Shown here piece after piece: positions 16,488-24,287 of a stretch of 42,657 bases of DNA (its first letter is position 1; each line of letters begins with the position of its first letter). The position numbers and the translations under genes are program-made. Source of the DNA: an uncultured Oscillospiraceae bacterium (GTDB lineage Bacteria; Bacillota; Clostridia; Oscillospirales; Acutalibacteraceae); NCBI GenBank assembly GCA_948471095.1, contig CAOKRG010000020.1, positions 1 to 42,657 on the forward strand. The letters are read 5' to 3'. The notes beneath the pieces are model-generated. The model did no database searches. It was given only the letters and a program-made list of their open reading frames with translations, and had not been told where the DNA came from.

Positions 16488-17249
16488 ATGTTGATGATCG
16501 GTTCGCTCAACGCCTATACCAAAAACTTAAAAATGCAGTCCCAGTGGGAGCTAAAGCAGCGCAACGGAGACTATTCCAGCCACAAGACCCTGGAAGACTG
16601 GCTGGGCGGCCCCGAAACCCAGGAGGAGCGTGCCAAGGGCGACGACGCCCTGCGCTCCATCCACCAGAAGCTGGAGGCGGGAGGCAAGCTTACCCCCGAA
16701 GAACGCCGCTACCTGCAGGCCAAGGACCCCGAGGCCTTTGCCAAGCTGGAAGCGGCCGAGCGGGAGCAGAAGGCCTTTGAGCAGAAGCTCCGCCAGTGCC
16801 GCACCAAGGAGGAGGCCCAGCGCCTGCGCATGACCTACCTGAACGCCTCCCTGGCCACGGTGAAGTCGGTGGAGCACAACTCCGCCATCCCGCAGCAGAA
16901 AAAGCTGGAAATCATGATGCGGGAAAAGCAGCGCTGCGACAAGCTGGATGAGAGCTTCCGGAAGTTCTCCCATTCCGGCGAGTATGGGGCCCTGCCCACC
17001 GAGGGCGAAGCCGCCAAGGCCCACAAGGAAGAGGCCCAGGCCAAAGAGCCCCCCAAGCCCGAAAAGGAGCAAAAGCGGGAAGAGCCCCCGGCGGCGCGGG
17101 AGGAGGCAGAGAAGCCCAGGCAGGCGGACAGCCCGGAACAGCGCAAGGTGAAGAAGGCCCGGGCCAAGGCGGCGGCAGCGGCCTATTCCGGTGCCGCGGG
17201 ATGCCCGGACGTATCCGCCACGGCCAGCCAGGTGGATTTGAAAGCCTAG
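16488..17249 (+). CDS. Hypothetical coiled-coil protein
   Basis: This 253-residue, highly charged protein is not recognised. Residues 1-150 are alpha-helical with long Glu/Lys/Gln runs, likely coiled coil (for example EAAEREQKAFEQKLRQCRTK). Residues 170-225 are a Lys/Glu/Pro low-complexity tail, and the C-terminus is Ala-rich. There is no signal peptide or membrane segment. The ribosome binding site GAGGAGG is 9 nt before the ATG. It is divergent from thiI and precedes cysK by 153 bp. Confidence 0.75.
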   Translation: MLMIGSLNAYTKNLKMQSQWELKQRNGDYSSHKTLEDWLGGPETQEERAKGDDALRSIHQKLEAGGKLTPEERRYLQAKDPEAFAKLEAAEREQKAFEQKLRQCRTKEEAQRLRMTYLNASLATVKSVEHNSAIPQQKKLEIMMREKQRCDKLDESFRKFSHSGEYGALPTEGEAAKAHKEEAQAKEPPKPEKEQKREEPPAAREEAEKPRQADSPEQRKVKKARAKAAAAAYSGAAGCPDVSATASQVDLKA

Positions 17250-17402
17250 CCTGTGTTTTAAAACTGAAAAAAGCCGTATCTTTGAGCAGGCCGGTTTTCC
17301 AGCCGCAAAGGGACCCGCATGTTTTCGAGGCTTTCGAACAGGCTCCAGCGCTTGACCGGCACGCCCCCTTGCCCCAATCAAAAACAAAAGGAGGTCCTTG
17401 TT

Positions 17403-18332
17403 ATGCCCCTCATTTATACCTCTGTGGAAGAACTCATCGGCCGCACGCCCTTGGTGGAGCTGGGCCGGCTGACGGCCAGGCTGGGCCTGGAGGCCCGGCT
17501 GCTGGCCAAGCTGGAAAGCTTTAACCCCGCCGGCAGCTCCAAGGACCGGGTGGCCAAGTCCATGCTGGACGACGCGGAAGCCCGGGGGCTTTTAAAGCCC
17601 GGCGCGGTGATCATTGAGCCCACCTCGGGAAACACCGGCGTGGGCCTGTGCTGCGTGGCGGCGGCCCGGGGCTACCAGGTGGTCATCGTCATGCCGGACA
17701 GCATGAGCGTGGAGCGCCGCCAGCTGATGCAGGCCTATGGGGCCCGGCTGGTGCTGACCGAGGGGGCCAAGGGCATGGCCGGGGCCATCGAAGCGGCCCA
17801 AAGGCTGGCGGAGGAAACCCCCGGAGCCTTTATCCCGGGGCAATTCGTCAATCCCGCCAATCCGGAAGCCCACCGGTCTGGCACCGGCCCGGAGATTTGG
17901 GAGGACACGGGGGGCCGGGTGGACATTTTTGTGGCCGGGGTGGGCACCGGCGGGACCATCACCGGTGCGGGCCGGTATCTGAAGTCCCAGAACCCCCAAA
18001 TCGAGGTCGTGGCCGTGGAGCCCGCGGGCTCCCCCGTGCTCAGCGGGGGCCGGGCCGGAAGCCACAAGCTCCAGGGCATTGGCGCGGGCTTTGTGCCCCA
18101 GGTGCTGGACCAGGGCGTGTATGACCGGGTCATGGCCGTGGAAGACCAGGACGCTTATGAGATGTGCCGCCAGCTGGGCCGCTGGGAGGGCCTGCTGGTA
18201 GGGATCTCCTCGGGCGCGGCCCTGTGGGCGGCGGCCCAGCTTGCCAAAGACCCGGGGCGCCGGGGCCGGACCGTCGCTGTCCTTTTGCCAGATTCCGGGG
18301 AGAGGTACCTTTCCACCGGGCTTTTCGGATAA
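17403..18332 (+). CDS. cysK: Cysteine synthase A (O-acetylserine sulfhydrylase)
   Basis: This PLP enzyme makes cysteine from O-acetylserine and sulfide. The 309-residue product has the PLP lysine in SSKDRVAK (Lys46), the substrate loop EPTSGNTGVG (about residue 71), the PLP phosphate loop GVGTGGTITGAGRYLK, and the C-terminal SGERYLSTGLF. It starts at the ATG at 17403 behind AAAAGGAGG; the longer frame from 17319 is unlikely. HRSGTGPEIWED replaces the more usual H-x-x-T-TGPEIW, a minor variation. Nearby thiI also handles sulfur, but on the other strand. Confidence 0.95.
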   Translation: MPLIYTSVEELIGRTPLVELGRLTARLGLEARLLAKLESFNPAGSSKDRVAKSMLDDAEARGLLKPGAVIIEPTSGNTGVGLCCVAAARGYQVVIVMPDSMSVERRQLMQAYGARLVLTEGAKGMAGAIEAAQRLAEETPGAFIPGQFVNPANPEAHRSGTGPEIWEDTGGRVDIFVAGVGTGGTITGAGRYLKSQNPQIEVVAVEPAGSPVLSGGRAGSHKLQGIGAGFVPQVLDQGVYDRVMAVEDQDAYEMCRQLGRWEGLLVGISSGAALWAAAQLAKDPGRRGRTVAVLLPDSGERYLSTGLFG

Positions 18333-18420
18333 GCTGGCTGGCAAACCAACCAAATTTCTGAAAAATAATCAAAAATTTCTCCAATCTTTTCATTTCGCTC
18401 TGGTATTATTCCGCAAAGTA

Positions 18421-18429
18421 TGCTACAAT
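18421..18429 (+). promoter_or_regulatory. Extended minus 10 promoter
   Basis: TG-C-TACAAT forms an extended minus 10; the minus 35 region is weak (TGGTAT near 18401). It would drive the degenerate GHKL membrane protein. Confidence 0.5.
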
Positions 18430-18511
18430 AGGCTGTGGACACTGCCCCACGGCCTATTTTTCTGTGCGGAAAAGGTCCCTTCCCATTCTTCGAGAGTTTG
18501 GAGCGATGCCC

Positions 18512-19813
18512 ATGGTTTTCTATCCCGTGATCTTCCTGTGTACCGCCTGCCTGTTTTTGGCCCTGCTGCGGGACCGCTTCCGCTTTTGGACCACGGCGGG
18601 CGTTAGCCTGGGGGTCGCCGTACTGGCCACGGCCGCGGCCTACCTGGCCTCCGGCCTGGCGGAGGGCCCGGACCTAAGGGCCCATGTGGGCTGCGGCGCG
18701 GGCACTCTGCTCTTTTTAGGGGCTTCCTTCTTCCTGTTTCAAAACAATCCCCTGCATAAAATTGCCATCGCCCTGCTGTGCATGGCGAATTTTTCCTATT
18801 CCCAGCTGCTGCTGCCCCTGCTGATGGGCGCGCTGCCTTTTTCCGCGGCGGGCACGCCGGGGGCGGTCATTTCCATCGTGTTCACGCTGCTGCTCAACGC
18901 CTTGATGGGTTTTTGCCTCTACCGGCCTTTTCAGCGCTACAGCGGGCGGGGCGGGTCCGGCTTTATGCTGGGCATGGCCCTGGCCTTGGCCTTTCAATAC
19001 GTGCTGTGCACGGGCAGGCTGGACATGCCGCTGGGCGTCCGCATGCCCTTCCACCGGCTGCTGCTGGCGACTCTTTTGTACGCGGCCGTTGTTTTCTGCT
19101 TCCGCAGCGTGTACCACGCGGGCCGCTACCAGGCCGAGACCGCCAGGGAGGAGGCCCGGGCCCGGATGATCCAGATGGAGTCCGGGGACTATGTGGACCT
19201 GCTGGTGGCGGTGCGGGAGGTGAACTCCGCCCAGAAGAGCGGGGAATACGCCCTGGACACCGTAGCCCAGCTGCTGCGGGAGGGCCAGGCGGACCGCATC
19301 CCGGTTTACATCAACATGACCAAGCGGAATTTGGAGACCAGCCCCATTCTGGCCCGGTACCACGACAACCCCTACTTAAACGCGGTGATCGCCACAAAGG
19401 CGGCGTTTGCCTTTCAGAACAACATCGACTTTCAAAGCAACGCCTTCACCGGAGACGTGCCCTTTACCACGGCGGAGCTGTGCATTTTGGTCAACGAGAT
19501 GCTGACCAGGGCCTGCTCGGAGGCCGCTAATTTTGACGGGGAGCGCCGCCTGCGCTTCACAGCCATTCCGGGGGAGGACTCCCTGCGGCTGGAGGCGGTT
19601 TACTCGGGAACCCTGCCGGAGAAGGACGTTTTTTCGCCCAAGGGCAAGCAGTTCCGGGACCTGCTGGACTGGCTGTTCGACGACTCCTTCCAGGAGGAGT
19701 CGGAGATGAAGGGGCTGGAGAACTCCAAGGAGATCGCCCTGGCGCACAGCGGCAGCGTGACGGTGGCGGGAACGGCCGGGGAGGTCATCCTGCGGGTCAA
19801 GCTGCGCTACTAA
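18512..19813 (+). CDS. Membrane protein with degenerate GHKL kinase region
   Basis: The 433-residue product has about six N-terminal hydrophobic segments (residues 1-200). A helical linker (AETAREEARARMIQMES) and a C-terminal region follow, laid out like AgrC-type GHKL kinases. Where the H-box should be it reads VREVNSAQKSGEYALDTVAQLL, with no histidine. The N-box region reads LCILVNEMLTRACSEA, with one Asn lost, and no G-box is evident. It therefore may bind ligand but probably does not signal by autophosphorylation. The start at 18512 has GGAG at 8 nt. An extended minus 10 TGCTACAAT lies at 18421-18429. Confidence 0.7.
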   Translation: MVFYPVIFLCTACLFLALLRDRFRFWTTAGVSLGVAVLATAAAYLASGLAEGPDLRAHVGCGAGTLLFLGASFFLFQNNPLHKIAIALLCMANFSYSQLLLPLLMGALPFSAAGTPGAVISIVFTLLLNALMGFCLYRPFQRYSGRGGSGFMLGMALALAFQYVLCTGRLDMPLGVRMPFHRLLLATLLYAAVVFCFRSVYHAGRYQAETAREEARARMIQMESGDYVDLLVAVREVNSAQKSGEYALDTVAQLLREGQADRIPVYINMTKRNLETSPILARYHDNPYLNAVIATKAAFAFQNNIDFQSNAFTGDVPFTTAELCILVNEMLTRACSEAANFDGERRLRFTAIPGEDSLRLEAVYSGTLPEKDVFSPKGKQFRDLLDWLFDDSFQEESEMKGLENSKEIALAHSGSVTVAGTAGEVILRVKLRY

Positions 19814-19827
19814 GGCACACCAAGCTG

Positions 19828-19873
19828 ACTGAGCGCAACAGTAAAAGTTTCGCCAGCCTTTTCAAAGGCTGCA
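19828..19873 (+). repeat. P-family hairpin repeat
   Basis: GAGCGCAACAGTAAAAG is followed by the hairpin CAGCCTTT/AAAGGCTG with a TC loop. The same leader occurs at 10562, 12407 and 24151, each with a different but still paired stem. The gap 19814-20380 also holds a B-family repeat (20250) and otherwise no gene I can support. Confidence 0.8.
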
Positions 19874-20249
19874 GAGCACGACTTCGCAAAGCGAAGTCGC
19901 CGACGGCGTCTCGCGGCCTTGCCCTTAAAGGCGGCGCGGAAGAACCAAAATAAAGCGCCGCACTTACTCATCCCCCCAAGAAAAAATAGCGCCCCCATGC
20001 CGCGCCGCCGTCCCCTATAGCGTCTTCGAGCGAAGCGATGAACAGCGGCCCGTTCGATGCAGCTGCCCTCCTTGCGGAACAGGCGGCTCATCCCACAAAA
20101 GGCAGCCACAGGGAACAGGCCACTGTTATTCGCTTCGCTCTAAGGCGTTGCCAAGGGCGGCGGCGCAGTTGGGCAGCGCTAAATGGGCTTGGGGAATGAT
20201 CTGGCGTTGTGCGCTATCCGCTTTTACTGCGCCGCCTAAGGTCAAGGTC

Positions 20250-20319
20250 GCCTCCGGCGGCTTAAGGCTCTGCCTTAAGAATTCGCAAGGAGCCTAACGC
20301 CCCTTGACCGCGTAATTTG
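20250..20319 (+). repeat. Two-hairpin repeat (B family)
   Basis: It starts GCCTCCGGCGG. Hairpin 1 is CTTAAGGCTCTGCCTTAAG. Hairpin 2 is CAAGG-AGCCTAACGCC-CCTTG, followed by GACCGCGTAATTT. It lies 61 bp before the start of the sugar kinase gene. Confidence 0.88.
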
Positions 20320-20380
20320 CGCTGCTGAACATCAGAGTGATCTGTTTGCACCACCATAAACCTAACTAGGAGTGATTCCC

Positions 20381-21463
20381 ATGTCCCAGCTCGTCCCCCC
20401 TCAGGTTCTCTCCGCCTTCGGCCTGGACCCCCAATCCCCCGTCCAGGTCCTCCATGGCGGGCACATCAACGACACCTACCTGGCCGGCGGCAAATTCGTC
20501 CTGCAAAAGCTCAACCGCTTCGTCTTCCCCCACCCGGAGCATATTATGGAAAACATGCTGGGCGTCACCCAGTTCCTGCGGGAAAAGGTTCTGGCCCGGG
20601 GCGGCGACCCGGACCGGGAGATTTTGCAGGTGGTTCCCACCGGGGAGGGCGGGGCCGCTTACGTGAGCCCGGAGGGCGAGTATTGGCGCTGCACCCGGAA
20701 CATCGAGAAGGCCGCCTCCTATGAGACCCCGGACAGCCCCCAGATGCTTCAGGAGGCGGGCCGGGCCTTCGGCGAGTTCCAGGCCATGCTGGCCGGGTAC
20801 CCCGCCGCCTCCCTCCATGAGATCATCCCCAACTTTCACAACACCCCCGCCCGTATGGAGCAGCTGCGCGCCGCCGCCTCTGCCGACCCCAAGGGCCGCT
20901 TGGCCCAGGTGAAGGCCGAGATGGACTTCGCCCTGGCCCGGACGGACCGGGCCGGGCTGCTCACCGGCCTGCTGGCCAAGGGGGAGCTTCCCCTGCGCGT
21001 CACCCATAACGACACCAAAATGAGCAACATCCTCTTTGACGCGGACACCAAAAAGGCCGTGTGCGTCATTGACCTGGACACCGTGATGCCCGGGCTTGCC
21101 GCTTTCGACTTCGGCGATTCCATCCGGGCCGGAGCCTCCACCGCCGCCGAGGACGAGACGGACCTGAGCAAGGTCCGCTTCGACCTGGGCCTGTACCAGG
21201 CCTATACCCAGGGCTTTGTGGCCGCGGCCGGAGCCGCCCTGACTCCCGCCGAGCTGGATACCCTGCCGGACGGGGCCTGGGCCATGACCTTTGAGGTGGG
21301 CGTGCGCTTTTTGACCGATTATCTCAACGGCGACGTGTACTTCCGCACCGCCCGGGCCCAGCACAACCTGGACCGGGCCCGGAACCAGTTCTGCCTGGTG
21401 GAACAGATGGAGCGGCAGCGGGAGGAGATGGGCCGCATCGTGCGGGAAGCCGCCCAGAGCTGA
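20381..21463 (+). CDS. nahK: Sugar kinase of the APH fold, N-acetylhexosamine 1-kinase-like
   Basis: This 360-residue protein belongs to the aminoglycoside-phosphotransferase fold. The catalytic loop is VTHNDTKMSNIL (about residue 206) and the metal-binding motif is VIDLDTVMPG (about residue 228), followed by FGDSIRAGASTAAEDE. These stretches strongly recall bifidobacterial NahK, which phosphorylates GlcNAc/GalNAc at C1 in host-glycan salvage. The exact substrate is inferred, and no phosphorylase or epimerase partner is adjacent. The ATG at 20381 has TAGGAG 8 nt upstream and is preferred over the GTG at 20372. Confidence 0.78.
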   Translation: MSQLVPPQVLSAFGLDPQSPVQVLHGGHINDTYLAGGKFVLQKLNRFVFPHPEHIMENMLGVTQFLREKVLARGGDPDREILQVVPTGEGGAAYVSPEGEYWRCTRNIEKAASYETPDSPQMLQEAGRAFGEFQAMLAGYPAASLHEIIPNFHNTPARMEQLRAAASADPKGRLAQVKAEMDFALARTDRAGLLTGLLAKGELPLRVTHNDTKMSNILFDADTKKAVCVIDLDTVMPGLAAFDFGDSIRAGASTAAEDETDLSKVRFDLGLYQAYTQGFVAAAGAALTPAELDTLPDGAWAMTFEVGVRFLTDYLNGDVYFRTARAQHNLDRARNQFCLVEQMERQREEMGRIVREAAQS

Positions 21464-21466
21464 GCC

Positions 21467-22213
21467 GTGGATTTCCTTATAAAATATGGGCGGGGCGCGG
21501 GAAGAAAACTCCTCGCGCCCCAGCTTCTCTTAACCTATTACACAGCCGCCGCGTCCCTGCTGCTGTGCGCCCTTTGGTTTATCCCGCCTCCACCGGGGCG
21601 GAACTCCCTGTTTTTCCAGGCCAGCACCCACTTCTTCTTTCTGCCCCTGCTTTCGGCCTGCACCGGGTTTTTGGCGGGGCGCTGGGTCCGGCGGGCCTGG
21701 TTTGTGCCGCTGATTCCTCCTGGGGTGGAGTCCCTGGCCATGCTGCTGAACCGGCCCGGCATTGCCCTAGCCAGGCCGGGGGCGTATTTTTCCCCGTTTC
21801 TACTGTACCTGATCTTGGGCGGGGCCTGCATGGGGCTCTCGCTGCTTTTGCGGCTGCGCTGGAACCGCTTCCCCCGGCTGGAGGCCGTGCTGGCGGTATG
21901 CCTTTGCCTGCTGGTTTTCTATCCGGCCTCCCACCTGGCCCCTCCGGCCGGAGAGGTTTGGCTGTGGCGGCTGTTCTTCCCGCCGCAGGGGGCGGCGCTG
22001 GGCCTGTGGGCCGGGACGCGGTGGAAGAAGCGGTGGTTTGCCCCTTTGCTGGCCTATCTGCCGGTTCGGGCCTGCTGGCCTGCGCCGGAAGGATTGGGAA
22101 TGACGGGGGAGAGGCTGGCGCTGGTGTGCGGCGGGATATGCGCGGGAGTGATGGCGCTGGCCGCGTTGAGCGGCTGGTTGCGGCGCAGGCGCGGAAGGGC
22201 CAGAGCCAAGTAG
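21467..22213 (+). CDS. Hypothetical integral membrane protein
   Basis: The 248-residue product has roughly six hydrophobic segments (near residues 18-40, 50-70, 105-125, 135-155, 165-185 and 215-235). It ends in an Arg-rich cytoplasmic tail (WLRRRRGRARAK). No family is recognised. It begins at a GTG 3 nt after the kinase stop and has no ribosome binding site of its own, so translation is probably coupled to the kinase gene. The high Leu, Trp and Pro content is typical for this genome's membrane proteins. Confidence 0.7.
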   Translation: MDFLIKYGRGAGRKLLAPQLLLTYYTAAASLLLCALWFIPPPPGRNSLFFQASTHFFFLPLLSACTGFLAGRWVRRAWFVPLIPPGVESLAMLLNRPGIALARPGAYFSPFLLYLILGGACMGLSLLLRLRWNRFPRLEAVLAVCLCLLVFYPASHLAPPAGEVWLWRLFFPPQGAALGLWAGTRWKKRWFAPLLAYLPVRACWPAPEGLGMTGERLALVCGGICAGVMALAALSGWLRRRRGRARAK

Positions 22214-22283
22214 CGCGGAGGACCGGCAAAAGCCCCGCAGCCCTTGCCGGCCCTCCAATTTCCCCTTTCGTTGTCCCGCACCG

Positions 22284-24017
22284 CTACATCAGCACGATCT
22301 CGCCGTTGAGCACCGTGGCCACGCACTGGCGGGACTCCGTCCGCAGCCGCAGCACCTGGCTCCCGGAGATAATCTCCGTTCCCGAGTAGGCCACCCCGCA
22401 TTCCAGCCGCCCCTGGTTCTCGTCCTCCAGGGACCAGCCCGTCTCCTCCAGCTCCGCCTCCGCGTGCTTGAGCTTGATCTCCACCCCGGAGATGCGGGCC
22501 TGCGCCTTTTGCAGCAGACTGCTCCTGGCCTGGCTCCCGGGCTGGCCCTCCAGGCGCTCCTGCTCCGCCTGCAGGTCCCGCATCTCCCTGCGCAGCCGGT
22601 CCCGCTCAAAGGTGGCGCAGGGCATGCCGCCCAGCACGATGGCGGTCCGGCACTCCGCCGGGGAGCCTACGGTTTTGGCCAGCACCCGCTTGCCCGCCCA
22701 GACACGCCCGCCCATGATCGCCCCCCGGCCCGAATTGACCTGAACCTGGCCGCCGGCGTAAATGCTGCCGTTGACGATGCAGTCGGCCTGCAGGTTTTCC
22801 CGGGCGGAGATCTCCGCGTTTTCAATGTACTTGGAAAACACGCTCCGGCGGGCGCGGATGACCGTGGAGCCGTCGCCCCAAATGCCCTTGACCACCACCA
22901 GGTCGCCGCCAGCCTCCACCGTGCATCCGGCTTCCAGCACGCCGCCTACATGGATGCTGCCCCGGGCCTGTACGGAAAAGCCGCTGAGCACGTCCCCGGC
23001 AATGTTCACGTCCCCCAGAAAATGGATGTCGCCGGTGGAAAAGTCCACGTTTTCCGGCACGTCCAGCACGGGCTTGACCTGGAAGCTTTGGCCCGTGAAC
23101 TCCACGTGGCCCGCGATAGAGGCCACCAGGGAAACGCCGTCCTCGCTGATCTCCGTATTCCGGCCCTTGGGCAGAGGGACCGCCCGGCCGCCCTTGGCGG
23201 GAATCACCTGGTCCAGCACGGTGCGGCCCGGCTCGCCCTCGGTGGGAAGGATGAGCCGGCAGATTTCCTCGCCCTCCTTCACATTGTGGATGAGGTTTAG
23301 GGCGGTGTAGTCCACCTGGTTGTATTCGTCGGCCTGCAGGGTCCGTTCCACCACCCGGGGAAAGTGTTCCACGATGTTTCCGTTTTTGCCGTCAAAGGCG
23401 GGCTTGCCCTGGGCGATGAGGAAGAGGTGGAAATACTTTTCACTGTCATGGGGCAGGCGGTCCACGGCGCCCTCGTCAATGCCATAGGCCAGCTTCTCCA
23501 TGTCCATGGCCCGGCGGAGCGCCCCCCGAGAGAGCTCGGCCCCGCCCCGCACGGGGGGCAGCGTCAGAACCCAGGCATAGAGTTTGTCCGCCGAAAGGAA
23601 GAAGCAAGGCAGCGCGTCCAGGGAGGGCAGGGCCTCCCCGCCCTCCTCCCCGGCCTTTTTCCCGCTGTCTTTGGCTTTCTTTTTCCCGCTGGCCTCCCGA
23701 AGGCGGGCGGCGCAGATCTGGCTCAAAAAGGTCTCCAGCCGGCCGCTTTCCCGGCGGACCAGTTCTTCGGGCAGGATTCCGTCCGGGTCCAGGAAGAGGC
23801 GGACAGGGGGCAGGGGTCCGGATTCTTGGCGGCGCAGCTCATAGAGCTGGTGAATGGGGTGGTCGGGCGGCAGCTCCACCGCGAGGGGGCCGGAAAAGGC
23901 GGCGGCTGGCGCGGGCCGCTGGGCCGGGGCCTGGGGGGCGGCTTCGGGCTCTTGCGGCTGGGGATTCTGCGGGCGGAGGGAGGAGAGAAGAGCCGTGAGT
24001 TTGTCTTTGATGGACAT
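22284..24017 (-). CDS. FapA family protein (DUF342)
   Basis: The 577-residue product begins MSIKDKLTALLSSLRP. A Pro/Ala-rich linker and an N-terminal domain follow, then the FapA core around residues 250-480 with many short beta-strand repeats rich in Gly (GDIHFLGDVNIAGDVLSGFSV, VNGSIYAGGQVQVNSGRGA), a beta-helix-like pattern. The C-terminus is a coiled coil (ERDRLRREMRDLQAEQERLE). DUF342 proteins are widespread in Firmicutes with roles proposed in motility, polymers or the cell surface; the function here is unknown. The ATG has only a modest AAAGGCGG upstream. Confidence 0.85.
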   Translation of the reverse strand: MSIKDKLTALLSSLRPQNPQPQEPEAAPQAPAQRPAPAAAFSGPLAVELPPDHPIHQLYELRRQESGPLPPVRLFLDPDGILPEELVRRESGRLETFLSQICAARLREASGKKKAKDSGKKAGEEGGEALPSLDALPCFFLSADKLYAWVLTLPPVRGGAELSRGALRRAMDMEKLAYGIDEGAVDRLPHDSEKYFHLFLIAQGKPAFDGKNGNIVEHFPRVVERTLQADEYNQVDYTALNLIHNVKEGEEICRLILPTEGEPGRTVLDQVIPAKGGRAVPLPKGRNTEISEDGVSLVASIAGHVEFTGQSFQVKPVLDVPENVDFSTGDIHFLGDVNIAGDVLSGFSVQARGSIHVGGVLEAGCTVEAGGDLVVVKGIWGDGSTVIRARRSVFSKYIENAEISARENLQADCIVNGSIYAGGQVQVNSGRGAIMGGRVWAGKRVLAKTVGSPAECRTAIVLGGMPCATFERDRLRREMRDLQAEQERLEGQPGSQARSSLLQKAQARISGVEIKLKHAEAELEETGWSLEDENQGRLECGVAYSGTEIISGSQVLRLRTESRQCVATVLNGEIVLM

Positions 24018-24063
24018 AGAGGCAACGCCGCCTTTCCCTTGCTGGGTTCTATTCTTAGCTTTT

Positions 24064-24092
24064 AGTATAGCAGATTTCCCCACGGGTTTCAA
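24064..24092 (-). promoter_or_regulatory. Sigma-A promoter of the fapA-like gene
   Basis: Minus strand: TTGAAA (24092-24087), a 17-bp spacer, and TATACT (24069-24064) with TGC before it. The leader is about 40 nt. Confidence 0.8.
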
Positions 24093-24151
24093 GGCGGGAT
24101 TTTGTGGGGAAGTGCCAAAATAGTATTTTATGGAAAGGAGAAAGCTAGCTG

Positions 24152-24213
24152 AGCGCAACAGTAAAAGTTTCGTCAACCTTTTCAAAGGTTGACGAAACTT
24201 TTACTGTTGCGCT
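24152..24213. repeat. 30-bp perfect palindrome (P family)
   Basis: Arms 24152-24181 and 24184-24213 are perfectly complementary with a two-base TC centre. The left arm is the P-family sequence AGCGCAACAGTAAAAGTTTC seen at 10562, 12407 and 19830. Elsewhere only the inner stem is paired; here the whole unit is mirrored. It lies between the divergent fapA-like and glpK genes. Confidence 0.95.
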
Positions 24214-24287
24214 TAGGAAGCTTTCCGCTTAACCCGTACAGGGTCTTCGCTTTTGCGCACTACTATCATCCCAAAGGAGTGGACATC

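Noticed and set aside
19810-20109. 99-codon minus-strand frame between the GHKL-like protein gene and the sugar kinase gene
   Set aside because: It lies across a dispersed palindromic repeat; the Arg-rich translation looks like non-coding sequence.
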